From NCBI RefSeq assembly GCF_000988205.1, contig NZ_LAYQ01000010.1:124001-188000 (forward strand): a DNA stretch of 64,000 nucleotides. The letters run 5' to 3'. This DNA comes from Corynebacterium minutissimum (lineage in GTDB: Bacteria; Actinomycetota; Actinomycetes; Mycobacteriales; Mycobacteriaceae). Both the position numbers and the translations under genes were made by a program. Below are positions 44,871 to 53,955 of the stretch, piece after piece. Within the stretch, counting starts at the first letter, position 1, and the number at the start of each line of letters is the position of its first letter. The notes under the pieces were generated by a model. That model saw only the letters and a list, made by a program, of their open reading frames with translations. It was not told where the DNA came from and made no database searches.

Positions 44871-47243
44871 GTGAGTGAGAACCCTCTGGGTGAGGAGCTC
44901 GTCGAGCACCTTGTTGAGCGTTTCCCCGAGTCCGAGCTAACGCACTCCACCACCCTGCCTGCCCAACCAGCACGCTATGCCGAGTGGCCCGAGTGGGTCC
45001 TGCCGGAGTTGCGGGCAGCGTTGGAAGAGCAGGGCGTCGCCAAGCTCTATGCCCACCAGGTCGCCGTGGCACAGGCCGCATGGAAGGGGCGCAACGTCGT
45101 GGTCTCTACCGGCACGAGTTCCGGAAAGTCCCTGGGTTATCGTTTGCCCATTCTGTCCCGCCTGGCGGAGGACCCGACCGCGTGCGCGCTCTACATCACG
45201 CCGACGAAGGCGCTGGGTTCGGACCAGCTGCGCACGGTGCTCGAGCTCACGCAGGGCATCGCTGCGCTTCACGACGTCCACCCCGCCCCCTATGACGGTG
45301 ATACCCCCACCGAAGCCCGTGCCGGTATCCGCGATCAGGCGCGGTTTATCTTCTCCAACCCAGACATGATTCATTCTTCTCTGCTGGGCGCACACCAGCG
45401 GTGGGCGCGGGTGCTGCGGCACTTGAAGTTCATCGTGATTGATGAGGCGCACGCCTACCGCGGGGTTTTCGGGGCGAACGTGGCGCTCGTGGTGCGGCGT
45501 TTGCTGCGGCTGTGCGCACACTACGGTTCGCGGCCGGTGGTGATTGCGGCTTCGGCGACCATGCGGGATCCCGCCCGGCATGCCGCACGGCTGACGGGGC
45601 GCGAGTTTCTCCCTGTAACCGAGGATGGCGCGCCGACGGGCGCGCGGACGGTCGCGCTGTGGGAACCGGGCTTCATGGAAGGCATCGAAGGGCAGAACGG
45701 CGCCCCCGTGCGCCGCGCCGCCACAACGGAGGCGGCCTGGATGATGGCCGCGCTCGTGGCGCAGGGCGCTCGAACGTTGACCTTTGTGCGCTCGCGGCGC
45801 GCGGCAGAGACCACCGCGCTGCGGGCAGCAGAAGAGCTCTCCGGGAGGCTGGGCCGGCCGGATTTCGCGCGCCGGATTGCCGCCTACCGCGCGGGGTATT
45901 TGGCCGAAGACCGTCGCGCGCTGGAACAGGCGCTGGACGATGGCTCCTTGCTCGGCGTGGCCACCACCTCAGCTTTGGAGCTAGGCATCGACGTCGGCGG
46001 CCTCGATGCCGTGGTCACCGCCGGGTTCCCAGGTACCGTCGCTAGTTTTTGGCAGCAGGCCGGACGCGCGGGCCGCCGCGGCCAGGGCTCACTGGTGGTG
46101 CTGGTGGCCCGCGATGAACCGATGGACACCTACCTGGTTCACCACCCGGAAGCGCTCTTGGGCCGGCCGGTGGAGGCCAGCGTGTTCAACCCCGCCAACC
46201 CCTACATCCTGGGCGGGCACGTGTACTGCGCGGCGGTGGAGAAGCCGCTAAGCGACGCCGACGTGGCCGCCTTCCGCGCCGAATCCGTGGTCCACGACCT
46301 AGCCCAGCGGGGCTTGCTGCGCCGGCGCCCGCAGGGCTGGTTCGCCGCTCCCCTGCCGGCTGGCTCAAGCGAGCTCACCCCGGAGACCGCGCACACGGCC
46401 GTCTCGCTGCGCGGCGGCTCGGGCGAGGAGGTCATGATCGTGGATTCCTCCGACGGCCGCCTGCTCGGCACCATCGATTCAGCCCGCGCGGTGAGCCAGG
46501 TGCATCCCGGCGCGGTGTACCTGCACCGTGGTGAGAGCTTCGTCATCGAGGAACTTCACCTCGGCGGCGCTGGTGGCGCAGCTCCCGCCGAACCGGGAGT
46601 GGCACTCGCCGTACCGAAGACGCCGGACTACACCACGCAGCCGAAGTCCACGACGGACATCCGCATCCTGCGCGAAGCCGATGACCTGGTGAACTACGCC
46701 CCCGGCCTGTGGGTGGCCAGCCTGGAGGTCGAGGTGACCGACAAAGTCACCGGCTACCAGGTACGGCTTCCCGATGGCTCCGTGGGCGAGGATATCCCCC
46801 TTGACCTGCCGGAGCAGCGCCTGGTGACCCGAGCGGTGGCCTACACCATCGATCCGCTGGCACTCGCAGCGATGGGAGTCACCGCCGGGCGCACCCCGGG
46901 CACCCTCCATGCGGCAGAGCACGCCGCCATTGGGCTGTTGCCGCTCATTGCCACCTGCGACCGCTGGGATATCGGTGGCGTGTCCACCGCGCAGCACGCC
47001 GATACGGGCTTGCCCACGGTCTTCGTCTACGACGGCCACCCCGGCGGCGCCGGCTTCGCCGAGGAAGGTTTCCGCTGCTTCCCCGAGTGGATTAAAGCCA
47101 CCTTTGAGGCCGTGCGCTCCTGCCCTTGCGAGTCCGGTTGCCCGTCGTGCGTGCAATCCCCCAAATGCGGCAACGGCAACAACCCTCTGGACAAGGCAGG
47201 CGCTATAGCCCTCCTCGGCGCACTGGTCACTATGACGTCCTAG
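44871..47243 (+). CDS. DEAD/DEAH-box helicase with DUF1998 zinc module (MrfA/YprA-like)
   Basis: The 790-residue protein has the Walker A motif VSTGTSSGKSLGY, DEAH in VIDEAHAYRG, motif III SATMRDP, a second RecA domain with QQAGRAGRRGQGS, and a C-terminal four-cysteine cluster CPCESGCPSC-X5-C typical of MrfA/YprA and Hrq1 helicases. Such proteins repair interstrand or bulky DNA damage. GTG 44871 with GGAGG upstream is used; the frame from 44829 adds an unlikely leader. In mycobacteria a helicase of this type also lies beside the Tad-like secretion genes, as here. Confidence 0.9.
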   Translation: MSENPLGEELVEHLVERFPESELTHSTTLPAQPARYAEWPEWVLPELRAALEEQGVAKLYAHQVAVAQAAWKGRNVVVSTGTSSGKSLGYRLPILSRLAEDPTACALYITPTKALGSDQLRTVLELTQGIAALHDVHPAPYDGDTPTEARAGIRDQARFIFSNPDMIHSSLLGAHQRWARVLRHLKFIVIDEAHAYRGVFGANVALVVRRLLRLCAHYGSRPVVIAASATMRDPARHAARLTGREFLPVTEDGAPTGARTVALWEPGFMEGIEGQNGAPVRRAATTEAAWMMAALVAQGARTLTFVRSRRAAETTALRAAEELSGRLGRPDFARRIAAYRAGYLAEDRRALEQALDDGSLLGVATTSALELGIDVGGLDAVVTAGFPGTVASFWQQAGRAGRRGQGSLVVLVARDEPMDTYLVHHPEALLGRPVEASVFNPANPYILGGHVYCAAVEKPLSDADVAAFRAESVVHDLAQRGLLRRRPQGWFAAPLPAGSSELTPETAHTAVSLRGGSGEEVMIVDSSDGRLLGTIDSARAVSQVHPGAVYLHRGESFVIEELHLGGAGGAAPAEPGVALAVPKTPDYTTQPKSTTDIRILREADDLVNYAPGLWVASLEVEVTDKVTGYQVRLPDGSVGEDIPLDLPEQRLVTRAVAYTIDPLALAAMGVTAGRTPGTLHAAEHAAIGLLPLIATCDRWDIGGVSTAQHADTGLPTVFVYDGHPGGAGFAEEGFRCFPEWIKATFEAVRSCPCESGCPSCVQSPKCGNGNNPLDKAGAIALLGALVTMTS

Positions 47244-47278
47244 ACAGAATTCCTACTTCTAAGATCGTTGTAATGCTC

Positions 47279-47905
47279 TCACCACATATAAACCGAAGTG
47301 ATGTAGATGTAATTGTCATCGCGCGTAACAACGATCCCGTATTTGAGAGCAGGCGAATTATGCGCAGTAATATTATCGATTGCCCCATCAGCTTCAACCA
47401 TGTCTAGAAGCGCATACCGAACGCGCGACACAACAGTTAATCCCCCACTTTTGTACTCAGTGACCTCACCTTTCCATCTATCCCCAACGGACAAAGTCAA
47501 CTCTGGTGTTCTTGTATGTTCACGAAGCGCAACGCTCTTGACTTGATTGCTTGCGGTAGCACCGCTGCGTTCCATAAAGGAATTTTGTTGACGATCAACC
47601 TCGCTTACGAGTCGGTCCAATGCAGCGTCAGATAATCCAAGCCGCTCCTTAAACGTCGGATTCACTCCGAAGTTCTTCTCCGCGATCATTCGGGATTCTT
47701 CGAGGGAGATTTCCGGTTCCTGCACTGGAGTAGATGGACGGGCTGGGGAAGAGATACTTGTACCAGAGTTGTCCGAACCAGCCCCCTTGCTGCTTCCAGT
47801 TGTCACGCCAACGAGGGCACCAACAACAGCGATAGCTGCCAGAATCGCTCCGACTATTTGTTGCATACCGACACGGCCAAAGCCGGGGATCTCAATGCTG
47901 GGCAT
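47279..47905 (-). CDS. Membrane-anchored hypothetical protein
   Basis: The 208-residue protein has a short N-terminus, one helix (QQIVGAILAAIAVVGALVGV, about residues 15-35), a Ser/Pro-rich linker and a soluble domain ending in TRDDNYIYITSVYMW. No family is recognised; the last 80 residues look like a mixed beta domain. Its base composition is less GC-rich than the helicase and Tad genes on either side, which suggests acquired DNA. It converges with the helicase gene 35 bases away. Confidence 0.65.
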   Translation of the reverse strand: MPSIEIPGFGRVGMQQIVGAILAAIAVVGALVGVTTGSSKGAGSDNSGTSISSPARPSTPVQEPEISLEESRMIAEKNFGVNPTFKERLGLSDAALDRLVSEVDRQQNSFMERSGATASNQVKSVALREHTRTPELTLSVGDRWKGEVTEYKSGGLTVVSRVRYALLDMVEADGAIDNITAHNSPALKYGIVVTRDDNYIYITSVYMW

Positions 47906-48113
47906 TGCTTAGACCTTTCAAGAGAAAAGAGAACGAGAGACTCTTTAAGTATTTACTCTCTACTCAGACCTGTCAATCGCTTTAACCAGCATAAATAGTG
48001 AATTCTGTTACGGGATGCACCTCACGTGGAAGGAATTCGTTGTCCCACTGGTACTTGTAGCAACGAGACCCCACGCGAGTGCATTTCACCGACTTTAAAC
48101 GCGCGAAATTTTC

Positions 48114-48458
48114 CTAGACCGGACCAGCGCGGGCAATAGCGGTGTGCCCGCGCAGCCGGGCGGTGACCTCGACATCGCGACCATCGAGGACACAGGAGTC
48201 AAGATTCGCGCCGTTGAGCGCGGCAACTTCCTCTGCCTTCGTGCAGGCGTCCCTGCCCTTAGCCACCTCCCACGCCCCCGAGACCGCGGCGAGGTCCGCC
48301 GCTACCTGCGCTTCGTGCCGCGCCACAACGAGCGAAGCAACTGCCGCAACCGCCAACAGCAACGAACTCACTGCGGCGATAATCCCGGCGGTGACGACGG
48401 TGGCATAGCCCTCCTCACCCACCAGGATCCGCGACCAGCTGCGCTGACGACGCCTCAC
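48114..48458 (-). CDS. TadE-like protein of the helicase/secretion neighbourhood (Rv3654c type)
   Basis: The 114-residue protein has a basic N-terminus, one helix (GYATVVTAGIIAAVSSLLLA, pilin-like GEEGYATV just before it) and a small domain with cysteines in RDACTKAEEVA and LDSCVLDG. It matches the Rv3654c-type TadE-like proteins. It overlaps the upstream tadE by 4 bases and is the last gene of the cluster. The product is probably a minor pilin. Confidence 0.85.
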   Translation of the reverse strand: MRRRQRSWSRILVGEEGYATVVTAGIIAAVSSLLLAVAAVASLVVARHEAQVAADLAAVSGAWEVAKGRDACTKAEEVAALNGANLDSCVLDGRDVEVTARLRGHTAIARAGPV

Positions 48459-48778
48459 GGCTGCGCCCCTGTGGAACCACCGGCTGCCATCTCTGCGGGG
48501 AATACCGCCTGTGCACGCATGGTCCCTAAGGGTGCCGGCACAGCGGCCTCAGCAGTGATGAGACCGGAGCTTTCGCTTAAGCTGACTGTCACTCCATCGC
48601 GGTGATAGTCCACCCCGATGGCGGCAGAGCGAGCTGCAGCACCCGCGGCGTCAACGGCAGCGAGGTGGGCCGACAACGTGGCGATGCCACCCACGATTCC
48701 CGCGGCAACGATGACGAGCGCGAACAGCGACAATGCCGCCTCGATGGTGACGGAGCCGGCGTCATCAAGCGCGCGCAT
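48455..48778 (-). CDS. tadE: TadE-like pseudopilin
   Basis: The 107-residue protein begins DDAGSVTIEAALSLFALVIV, the class IV pilin-like helix with glutamate at position +5 that is typical of TadE, followed by an alanine-rich region and a short soluble domain. It probably forms or initiates a Tad-type fibre. It overlaps the neighbouring genes at both ends. Confidence 0.85.
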   Translation of the reverse strand: MRALDDAGSVTIEAALSLFALVIVAAGIVGGIATLSAHLAAVDAAGAAARSAAIGVDYHRDGVTVSLSESSGLITAEAAVPAPLGTMRAQAVFPAEMAAGGSTGAQP

Positions 48779-48966
48779 TAGCCTGGGGAGTTGGACAGGG
48801 CGTCGGTGATGATGGACGTGATGGCGCTGGTAACTTCGCCACCATTGACCACGGCATAGAGGACCGCGGCAAGCGCTGCCGCGGCCAAACTACCCATGGC
48901 ATATTCAATCGTGGACATACCATCATCATTTCCTAATAGTGACTGGTAGTTTACCTTTTTCTGCAT
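48778..48966 (-). CDS. Flp-pilin-like small protein (DUF4244)
   Basis: The 62-residue protein has DDGMSTIEYAMGSLAAAALA, the Flp pilin cleavage region with G before MSTIEYA, then a hydrophobic helix. DUF4244 proteins hold this position in actinobacterial Tad clusters and are presumably the major pilin. Its ATG follows a weak site, and 79 bases separate it from tadC. Confidence 0.88.
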   Translation of the reverse strand: MQKKVNYQSLLGNDDGMSTIEYAMGSLAAAALAAVLYAVVNGGEVTSAITSIITDALSNSPG

Positions 48967-49045
48967 GATGTACCTAGCTTTCTTTTCCCTTGTTTGTGTC
49001 AGTTATGTGTACTGAGTTGGTGAGTGGTTAGTTGTATGTGCTGAT

Positions 49046-49603
49046 TTAGAAGAGTTGCTGCCCCAAGCTGATGAGGACAGGTATCAACCCAAGGACTAGG
49101 AATGCGGGAAGGAAGCACACCGCCAGCGGTGCTGCGATGAACACGCCAGCGCGTTCCGCCCGCGCGGTAGCTTGTGCCGAGGCTTCGGCACGCAGCTGCG
49201 CCACCAAACGGTGGCACCCAGTCGCCATGGCCGCGCCCGATTCACCCGATAGCTGCGTAAGCCGCACCAGTTCTTCCAAATGCGGCTGACTGGCCAACGC
49301 CGACCATGCCGTACTCATGGGAACCCCCACCCCGATGAGCGCCGCCGCCTCCGACCAGTGTGGTGAGGCTTCAGCGACTGCTAGCACCGCGCTGCGCGTG
49401 GAGAGACCAGCCTCTAGGCAAGCAGCAAAAAGCTCCAAGTCGCTTGCCGCATCGAGCGGGCCGTATTCTGCCGCTGGGCCATCGCGCGGCGTCTTCGGGC
49501 GCGGTGTCCGCGACCCCGACTGGGCTATTCGTCCAGACGGTGCAGCAGAGGTAACAGCGAGTGTCGCGGCCATGAGTGCAGCGGAGATATACGTCAAGAC
49601 CAT
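49046..49603 (-). CDS. tadC: TadC-like inner-membrane secretion protein
   Basis: The 185-residue protein is a short T2SSF-domain protein. A first helix is followed by a cytoplasmic helical domain (LELFAACLEAGLSTRSAVLA, LSGESGAAMATGCHRLVAQL) and ends with two helices (VFIAAPLAVCFLPAFLVLGL). The start at 49603 overlaps the tadB stop (ATGA). It forms the membrane platform of the Tad pilus with TadB. Confidence 0.88.
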   Translation of the reverse strand: MVLTYISAALMAATLAVTSAAPSGRIAQSGSRTPRPKTPRDGPAAEYGPLDAASDLELFAACLEAGLSTRSAVLAVAEASPHWSEAAALIGVGVPMSTAWSALASQPHLEELVRLTQLSGESGAAMATGCHRLVAQLRAEASAQATARAERAGVFIAAPLAVCFLPAFLVLGLIPVLISLGQQLF

Positions 49604-50352
49604 CACTGCGCCGCCTTCCGCAATATCAAGCGCGACCAGATGAATCCGGCGCACACGAGTGCCACGCCGACGTCGAGAAGCAGGCCCCCGAGACCACCGC
49701 TGAGCAAGAACCCCAAAGAATTCGCGCCCATCGCCCCGCCCATGAGGATGCCCGCCAGCGGCAAGCACGCCAGGATTACCGCGGTGGCCTGCGGCCCCTG
49801 CAGAGAGGCGGCGGTCTCACCGGCGTGACGGCGCGAGGTATCCAGCTGGCTTTGGGCCTGCTCAATGAGGTTCGCCAAGGCCACGCCATGGCGTCCGGAG
49901 AGCGTGAGCAACGCCGCGTAGCGCCTAACCTCCGGCGCGGTGAGAGCGACTGCGGGTTCCCCGCCCTGCGCCGCGAGGCCCGCTGCCGTGCTCAACACGG
50001 CACGGAGATTCTCCGGGGTGGAGTCTGGAAGAGCGTCGGCGCCCCGGCGAAGCGCGCCCGCCGTCGTCGATCCCGCCCGCAGTTCGGCCGCAACAGAGCC
50101 AAAGTAGGAGGCGAGCGCTTCAGCGCCGCGGCGCTCGCGCCGGGAAGCCGCAAGGTCGTTGGCAAACCACAACGCACAGGCCAGGATGCAGCCGGCCGCC
50201 ACCACAACCGTCGGCCTTCCGAAGAAGACACAGCACCCGACCCCGAGGAAGAGCGCCCCGGGTGCCAGCGAGCGAGGCTTCGGCGATTCCAGCCGCGTCA
50301 CCGAAGCAGGCTGTGAGAGCAAACACGCCGCTGCAAGGAATAGCCACATCAT
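49603..50352 (-). CDS. tadB: TadB-like inner-membrane secretion protein
   Basis: The 249-residue protein has an N-terminal helix (MMWLFLAAACLL), two central helices, a T2SSF-type domain (VAAELRAGSTTAGALRRGAD, LSGRHGVALANLIEQAQ) and C-terminal helices. The ATG at 50352 overlaps the tadA stop (ATGATG). It forms the membrane platform of the Tad pilus together with TadC. Confidence 0.88.
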   Translation of the reverse strand: MMWLFLAAACLLSQPASVTRLESPKPRSLAPGALFLGVGCCVFFGRPTVVVAAGCILACALWFANDLAASRRERRGAEALASYFGSVAAELRAGSTTAGALRRGADALPDSTPENLRAVLSTAAGLAAQGGEPAVALTAPEVRRYAALLTLSGRHGVALANLIEQAQSQLDTSRRHAGETAASLQGPQATAVILACLPLAGILMGGAMGANSLGFLLSGGLGGLLLDVGVALVCAGFIWSRLILRKAAQ

Positions 50353-51484
50353 GGTTCCACCCCCAGCCGCGAGCACAGCTGCGCAAACCCAGGAAGGGGG
50401 CCGTCTTCGACCGTCCACACCAGCTGCGGTGTAACCGGGTTTCCCTCCAGCACGCCGAGGTGCGCTAGCCGACGCCCCTGCGGTGTGCGCTCCATCCCGA
50501 GGACCACGTGCACGGCGGCCGCCAGCTGCGAATGCAGCGCTACGCGGTCGAGCCCGCCGAGAGCGGCGAGTGCCTCCATCCGGGCGGGCACTTCATCAAC
50601 AGAGTTTGCGTGCACGGTGCCCGCACCACCATCGTGCCCGGTGTTGAGCGCAGCCAACAACTCCACGACCTCCGCGCCGCGGATCTCCCCGACGACGATG
50701 CGGTCCGGGCGCATGCGTAGCGCTTGGCGGAGCAGGAGCGACATGGATATCTCGCCGCGCCTTCCGCATTAGCCCGGCGCGAGACCAAGGTCACCGCGTG
50801 CGGGTGGTCCGGGGCTAGCTCCGGGGTGTCCTCGATGATGAGCAGGCGTTCAGTGGCGGGCACGCACCCCAATAAGGCCGCGAGTAGTGTCGTCTTCCCC
50901 GATCCCGTTCCTCCCGTGACGAGGAAGGAAATCCGTCGCTCAACCACCGCACGCAAGAAATCCTCCAGGCTGGCGTCAATGCTCCCATTGGCCACCAACT
51001 CCCCCAGGCTGGTTTGCGCCTGCCGTAGCACGCGGAGGCTAATGCACGTTCCGCTGGCCGATGGCGGAGCCAACAACGCATGAAGGCGAATGCGGGTGCC
51101 ATCGGGTCGGGTCAGGCGCCCATCGGCAAAAGGCTGCGCGTCATCAAGCCGCACGCCCGCCACCGCAGCCAGCCGTGTAGCAAGCTGGCGCACCTCGGCA
51201 TCATCGCTAAAGCCGATGTCACGCGGCTGCAGGCCCTGCCCGCAATCAACGAAGCAGGAATCGGGGCCGTTGACAACAACATCGGTAAGGCCTGGCAGCG
51301 ACAACACTGGTTCCAGCAGCCCCAGCCCCACGGAATCGTGGCGCAGACGCTGCAGGAGGTCAAGCACATCAACATCGCTGATGACGCCGGCTTCCTGACG
51401 AATACGCCGCGCCAAGGCCGGAGCATCGTGGGCAAGCTGCGGCTCGGAGGCCACGATGGTGCGCATCGTATCGAGCAGGCTCAT
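50349..51484 (-). CDS. tadA: TadA/CpaF secretion ATPase, interrupted by a 1-base frameshift
   Basis: TadA powers pilus assembly. Present are PGLTDVVVNGPD, RLTRPDGTRIRLHALLAPPS, the Walker A motif VTGGTGSGKTTLL, the Asp box LLIIEDTPELAPDHP, and after the break the Walker B/His region MRPDRIVVGEIRGAEV and GTVHANS. The frame breaks at about 50759: NAEGAARYP is read where one more base gives NAEGRGEISMSLLLRQ. Repaired, it has 378 residues. The ATG at 51484 overlaps the upstream stop (ATGA). The pieces are 50540-51484 and 50349-50744. Confidence 0.9.
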
Positions 51485-52497
51485 GCCACGGCCTCCCAAA
51501 TCTGGCGGGTCACCCGCGTCAGGGCGCGTGGCAGCTGCCGCGGCAACCCACTCGTTTCTACTGTGCGTGTCAGGCCACGGATGGTCGGTAGTTCAGCGAT
51601 GGGGTCCGCATGGGTGACCGTGGCAATGTCGCTGGAATCGAGGCCTGCCCACTGGCGGTGGCGCACGACGACGGAGCAGTCCTGCGGCCGGGCGCGAAGC
51701 TCTGCTACCAGCTGCGCGCAGGCGGCAGCCGCCCGCACCTCTGCGGCGGTCAGCAACACTACGTGATCCGCCGCATCGGGGATATCCCACGGAGGGCAGT
51801 CCACAACCACGGTCCCTGGGTATAAGCAGGCGGCCTGCATAATGGCCGCGCGCCGTGTCGTGCTCATCGCAACCGCCTCTGTGCTGGCCGACCTCGCAGC
51901 CGAGAGAACCGCGATGCCATCTGGGGTGGTGGGCAATGCACGGACGAGGTCTGCCGCATCAACCGCACCGGTCCCCGCAGCGAGATCCGGCCACCGCGCG
52001 CCGGGCTTGTTTTCAATGCCGATGAGCAAGTCGAGCCCTCCGGAATTGGGGCACGCATCAACCAGAAGGTCCGCGCCCGCCTCACGGGCCAGCGCCGCCG
52101 CCACCGTCGAGACCCCCAAGCCACCAGCGGAACCGGTCACCGCTACGGTCACGCCAGTGGACACCGTTGTCTCGGGACTGGTTTCTGTGGCGAGCGCACC
52201 TAGGAGTTCTTTGGATTGCGCAGGCAGGATAAAGGCAGCTGTGGCCCGGCAGCATAGTGCAGCTTCATAGTCGATCGGCCCCGGGTCGAGCGCCACAAAG
52301 TACACCCGTGGATGTCCCGCCACCAGGCGAGCTGTCAGCGAATCAGCCAAGACGGCATCCGCCTTGGGCAGGTGCCGGGAGAAGTCCCGCGGATCCTCCA
52401 CAGTGCTCACTTCCGCAATACTGGCAGCGGCCGCGGATGCTGCCTCTGCTCGCAGTGTGGAGTCCCCAACGGCGATAACTAGGTGAAACGTGCTCAT
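51481..52497 (-). CDS. CpaE/TadZ-like protein (Rv3660c, Ssd type)
   Basis: The 338-residue protein has an N-terminal receiver-like domain and a C-terminal MinD-type ATPase-like domain with a degenerate P-loop (VTGSAGGLGVSTVAAALARE), then VDACPNSGGLDLLIG and VVVDCPPWDIPDAADHVVLL. Members of this family are placed at the start of actinobacterial Tad clusters and help position the machine; the mycobacterial homologue affects septum formation. It is the first gene of the minus-strand operon. Confidence 0.88.
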   Translation of the reverse strand: MSTFHLVIAVGDSTLRAEAASAAAASIAEVSTVEDPRDFSRHLPKADAVLADSLTARLVAGHPRVYFVALDPGPIDYEAALCCRATAAFILPAQSKELLGALATETSPETTVSTGVTVAVTGSAGGLGVSTVAAALAREAGADLLVDACPNSGGLDLLIGIENKPGARWPDLAAGTGAVDAADLVRALPTTPDGIAVLSAARSASTEAVAMSTTRRAAIMQAACLYPGTVVVDCPPWDIPDAADHVVLLTAAEVRAAAACAQLVAELRARPQDCSVVVRHRQWAGLDSSDIATVTHADPIAELPTIRGLTRTVETSGLPRQLPRALTRVTRQIWEAVA

Positions 52498-52834
52498 GCC
52501 TGAAGCATGCGCGAGGGAACCAACCGCGCGCTAGGGCTACCTAGCCGCCTGTGGATAACTCGGCTGTTTTCGCGTCATTCGCACCCATTTTGCTGACTCT
52601 TAAACAAAGTCACGGGGCTTAGGTACCGAATATTCACAGGGAACCAAAAACTTGCCTCTTAAGCGGGCCCGCCCTGAGTGCCCCAAAGCAAATACCCCCG
52701 AGCTGCGCTCGAGGGTATCGCAATAAGTGCGGTAGATAATGGCTTGGTTAGCCATTAAACTCGGGTGGTGAGTCTGAGACTCGGCCCGAGGGGCGCTTGC
52801 TTTTAGCCTGCGGCTATGGCGTTCAGCGCCTCAC
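52498..52834. other. Intergenic stretch with two hairpins
   Basis: There is no gene in these 337 bases. At 52692-52718, ATACCCCCGAGC pairs with GCTCGAGGGTAT as a probable terminator for the DUF3800 gene. At about 52760-52795 a nested hairpin (CTCGGG/CCCGAG with inner GAGTC/GACTC) follows. The part next to 52497 should hold the promoter for the Tad operon. Confidence 0.5.
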
Positions 52835-53578
52835 TTAAGAGTATCGTTGGCGCTTCAATTCTGTCAATGACCTCTCATGGCTTGTCTCAATCTTCAAAAG
52901 TGATGTACGGCAGTCACTGAAGTGACTCTCACCTAATGCAGCCGCAATACCTTTCGAAAGCCTGGCCTTTGGCGAACGATCTTCCAAGAAGGCCTCCAAA
53001 CCCACGTCTTCGATCTTCTTTCGCGCATGGAAAACCGAACTAGCTAGCAAATCCGCCACCTGCAGAGCCGGACACGTCCGAGAATCCAGGCTAACCGCCG
53101 TTGCAAACCGCTTATTTCCAAATCTCTGATTGAGAGAATTCACCAGCGCATCTCCATAGGAAACCCCGACAGGAACATCAATGTGATCAAGCAGCACCAC
53201 CCCAACCTCACGCCGAGTAACCAACCCCCGTAACAGCCGATCTGTCGGGAACAAATGCCCCTGCCACTGTTCTCGGCTACTCCATGGATCAAAATGTCTC
53301 TTGTCCAGAACAAAAGCACCAAACGAGCAGCCCGCGTTTACCGCTGTTTGAAAAATCTCCAGCAAAATAGGTCCAGAGTGTTTAGTGACTTTCGAAAACT
53401 TAATCTCGTCAGCCTTTGTGAAGTTGTGCTGCTCACGACATGCCTTAATCTCTCTCGAAAGGAAATCAGGATCCCCCGTTCGAACAGCCGCAACAACAAA
53501 ATACTTCCCTAAAGTTCCTTTACTCCCTGCTTCATCAACAAAGTAGACGGTGCTTTCTGTAGCAAGTGACAAACTCAC
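52835..53578 (-). CDS. DUF3800 domain protein
   Basis: The 247-residue protein starts STVYFVDEAGSKGTLGKYFV, the DEAG/S motif of DUF3800, and has GVVLLDHIDVP and a C-terminal PALQVADLLASSVFHARKK, the usual third acidic position. The fold is thought to be RNase H-like, and the family is frequent in defence islands and mobile DNA, but the role is unproven. It is less GC-rich than its neighbours and separates the Ssd-type gene from the 6C RNA that normally lies next to it, so it is probably an insertion. Confidence 0.85.
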   Translation of the reverse strand: MSLSLATESTVYFVDEAGSKGTLGKYFVVAAVRTGDPDFLSREIKACREQHNFTKADEIKFSKVTKHSGPILLEIFQTAVNAGCSFGAFVLDKRHFDPWSSREQWQGHLFPTDRLLRGLVTRREVGVVLLDHIDVPVGVSYGDALVNSLNQRFGNKRFATAVSLDSRTCPALQVADLLASSVFHARKKIEDVGLEAFLEDRSPKARLSKGIAAALGESHFSDCRTSLLKIETSHERSLTELKRQRYS

Positions 53579-53690
53579 TTGAGGGGGGAACGGAACCTCC
53601 TCGGCGAGAGGAAGAATTTGAACGATAGCCTGTCACGACTGAGATTATATCGCCACGCCAAGACATTAAATACGAACAGTTTGATGGCGG

Positions 53691-53778
53691 AAAAATTAAA
53701 AAGGTGATGGCCCGCGCCTCGGGGGGTGTGCGCGGGCCATCGGTAACCCGGCATCGGGGGGGGGTGCGCCGGGGCAGG
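53691..53778 (-). ncRNA. 6C small RNA
   Basis: On the minus strand two hairpins lie in tandem. The first has the stem CCCGGC/GCCGGG and a loop with nine C. The second has a 12-bp stem (GATGGCCCGCGC and its complement, 53706-53741) and a loop with exactly six C (ACACCCCCCGAG), followed by a TTTTTAATTTTT terminator tract. C-rich loops on two stems and the location beside the Ssd-type and HAD genes match the actinobacterial 6C RNA. A TATACA box at 53790-53785 suggests a start at about 53778. 6C RNA regulates mRNAs by pairing through its C-rich loops. Confidence 0.85.
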
Positions 53779-53955
53779 CCGCACTGTATATCGGGGCCTT
53801 GCACATCACATTATGACATGCGAGGGAACAGATGACAACAGCGAGCGACAACATTCCTTGAGATCCCTAACACCGTGCCGATGCACTCCCGGTTCTGCCT
53901 GCTAAGAGGCTACGATGAGCAGGGTAACTCGCACAATGACGGCAGGCCTTCCTCG

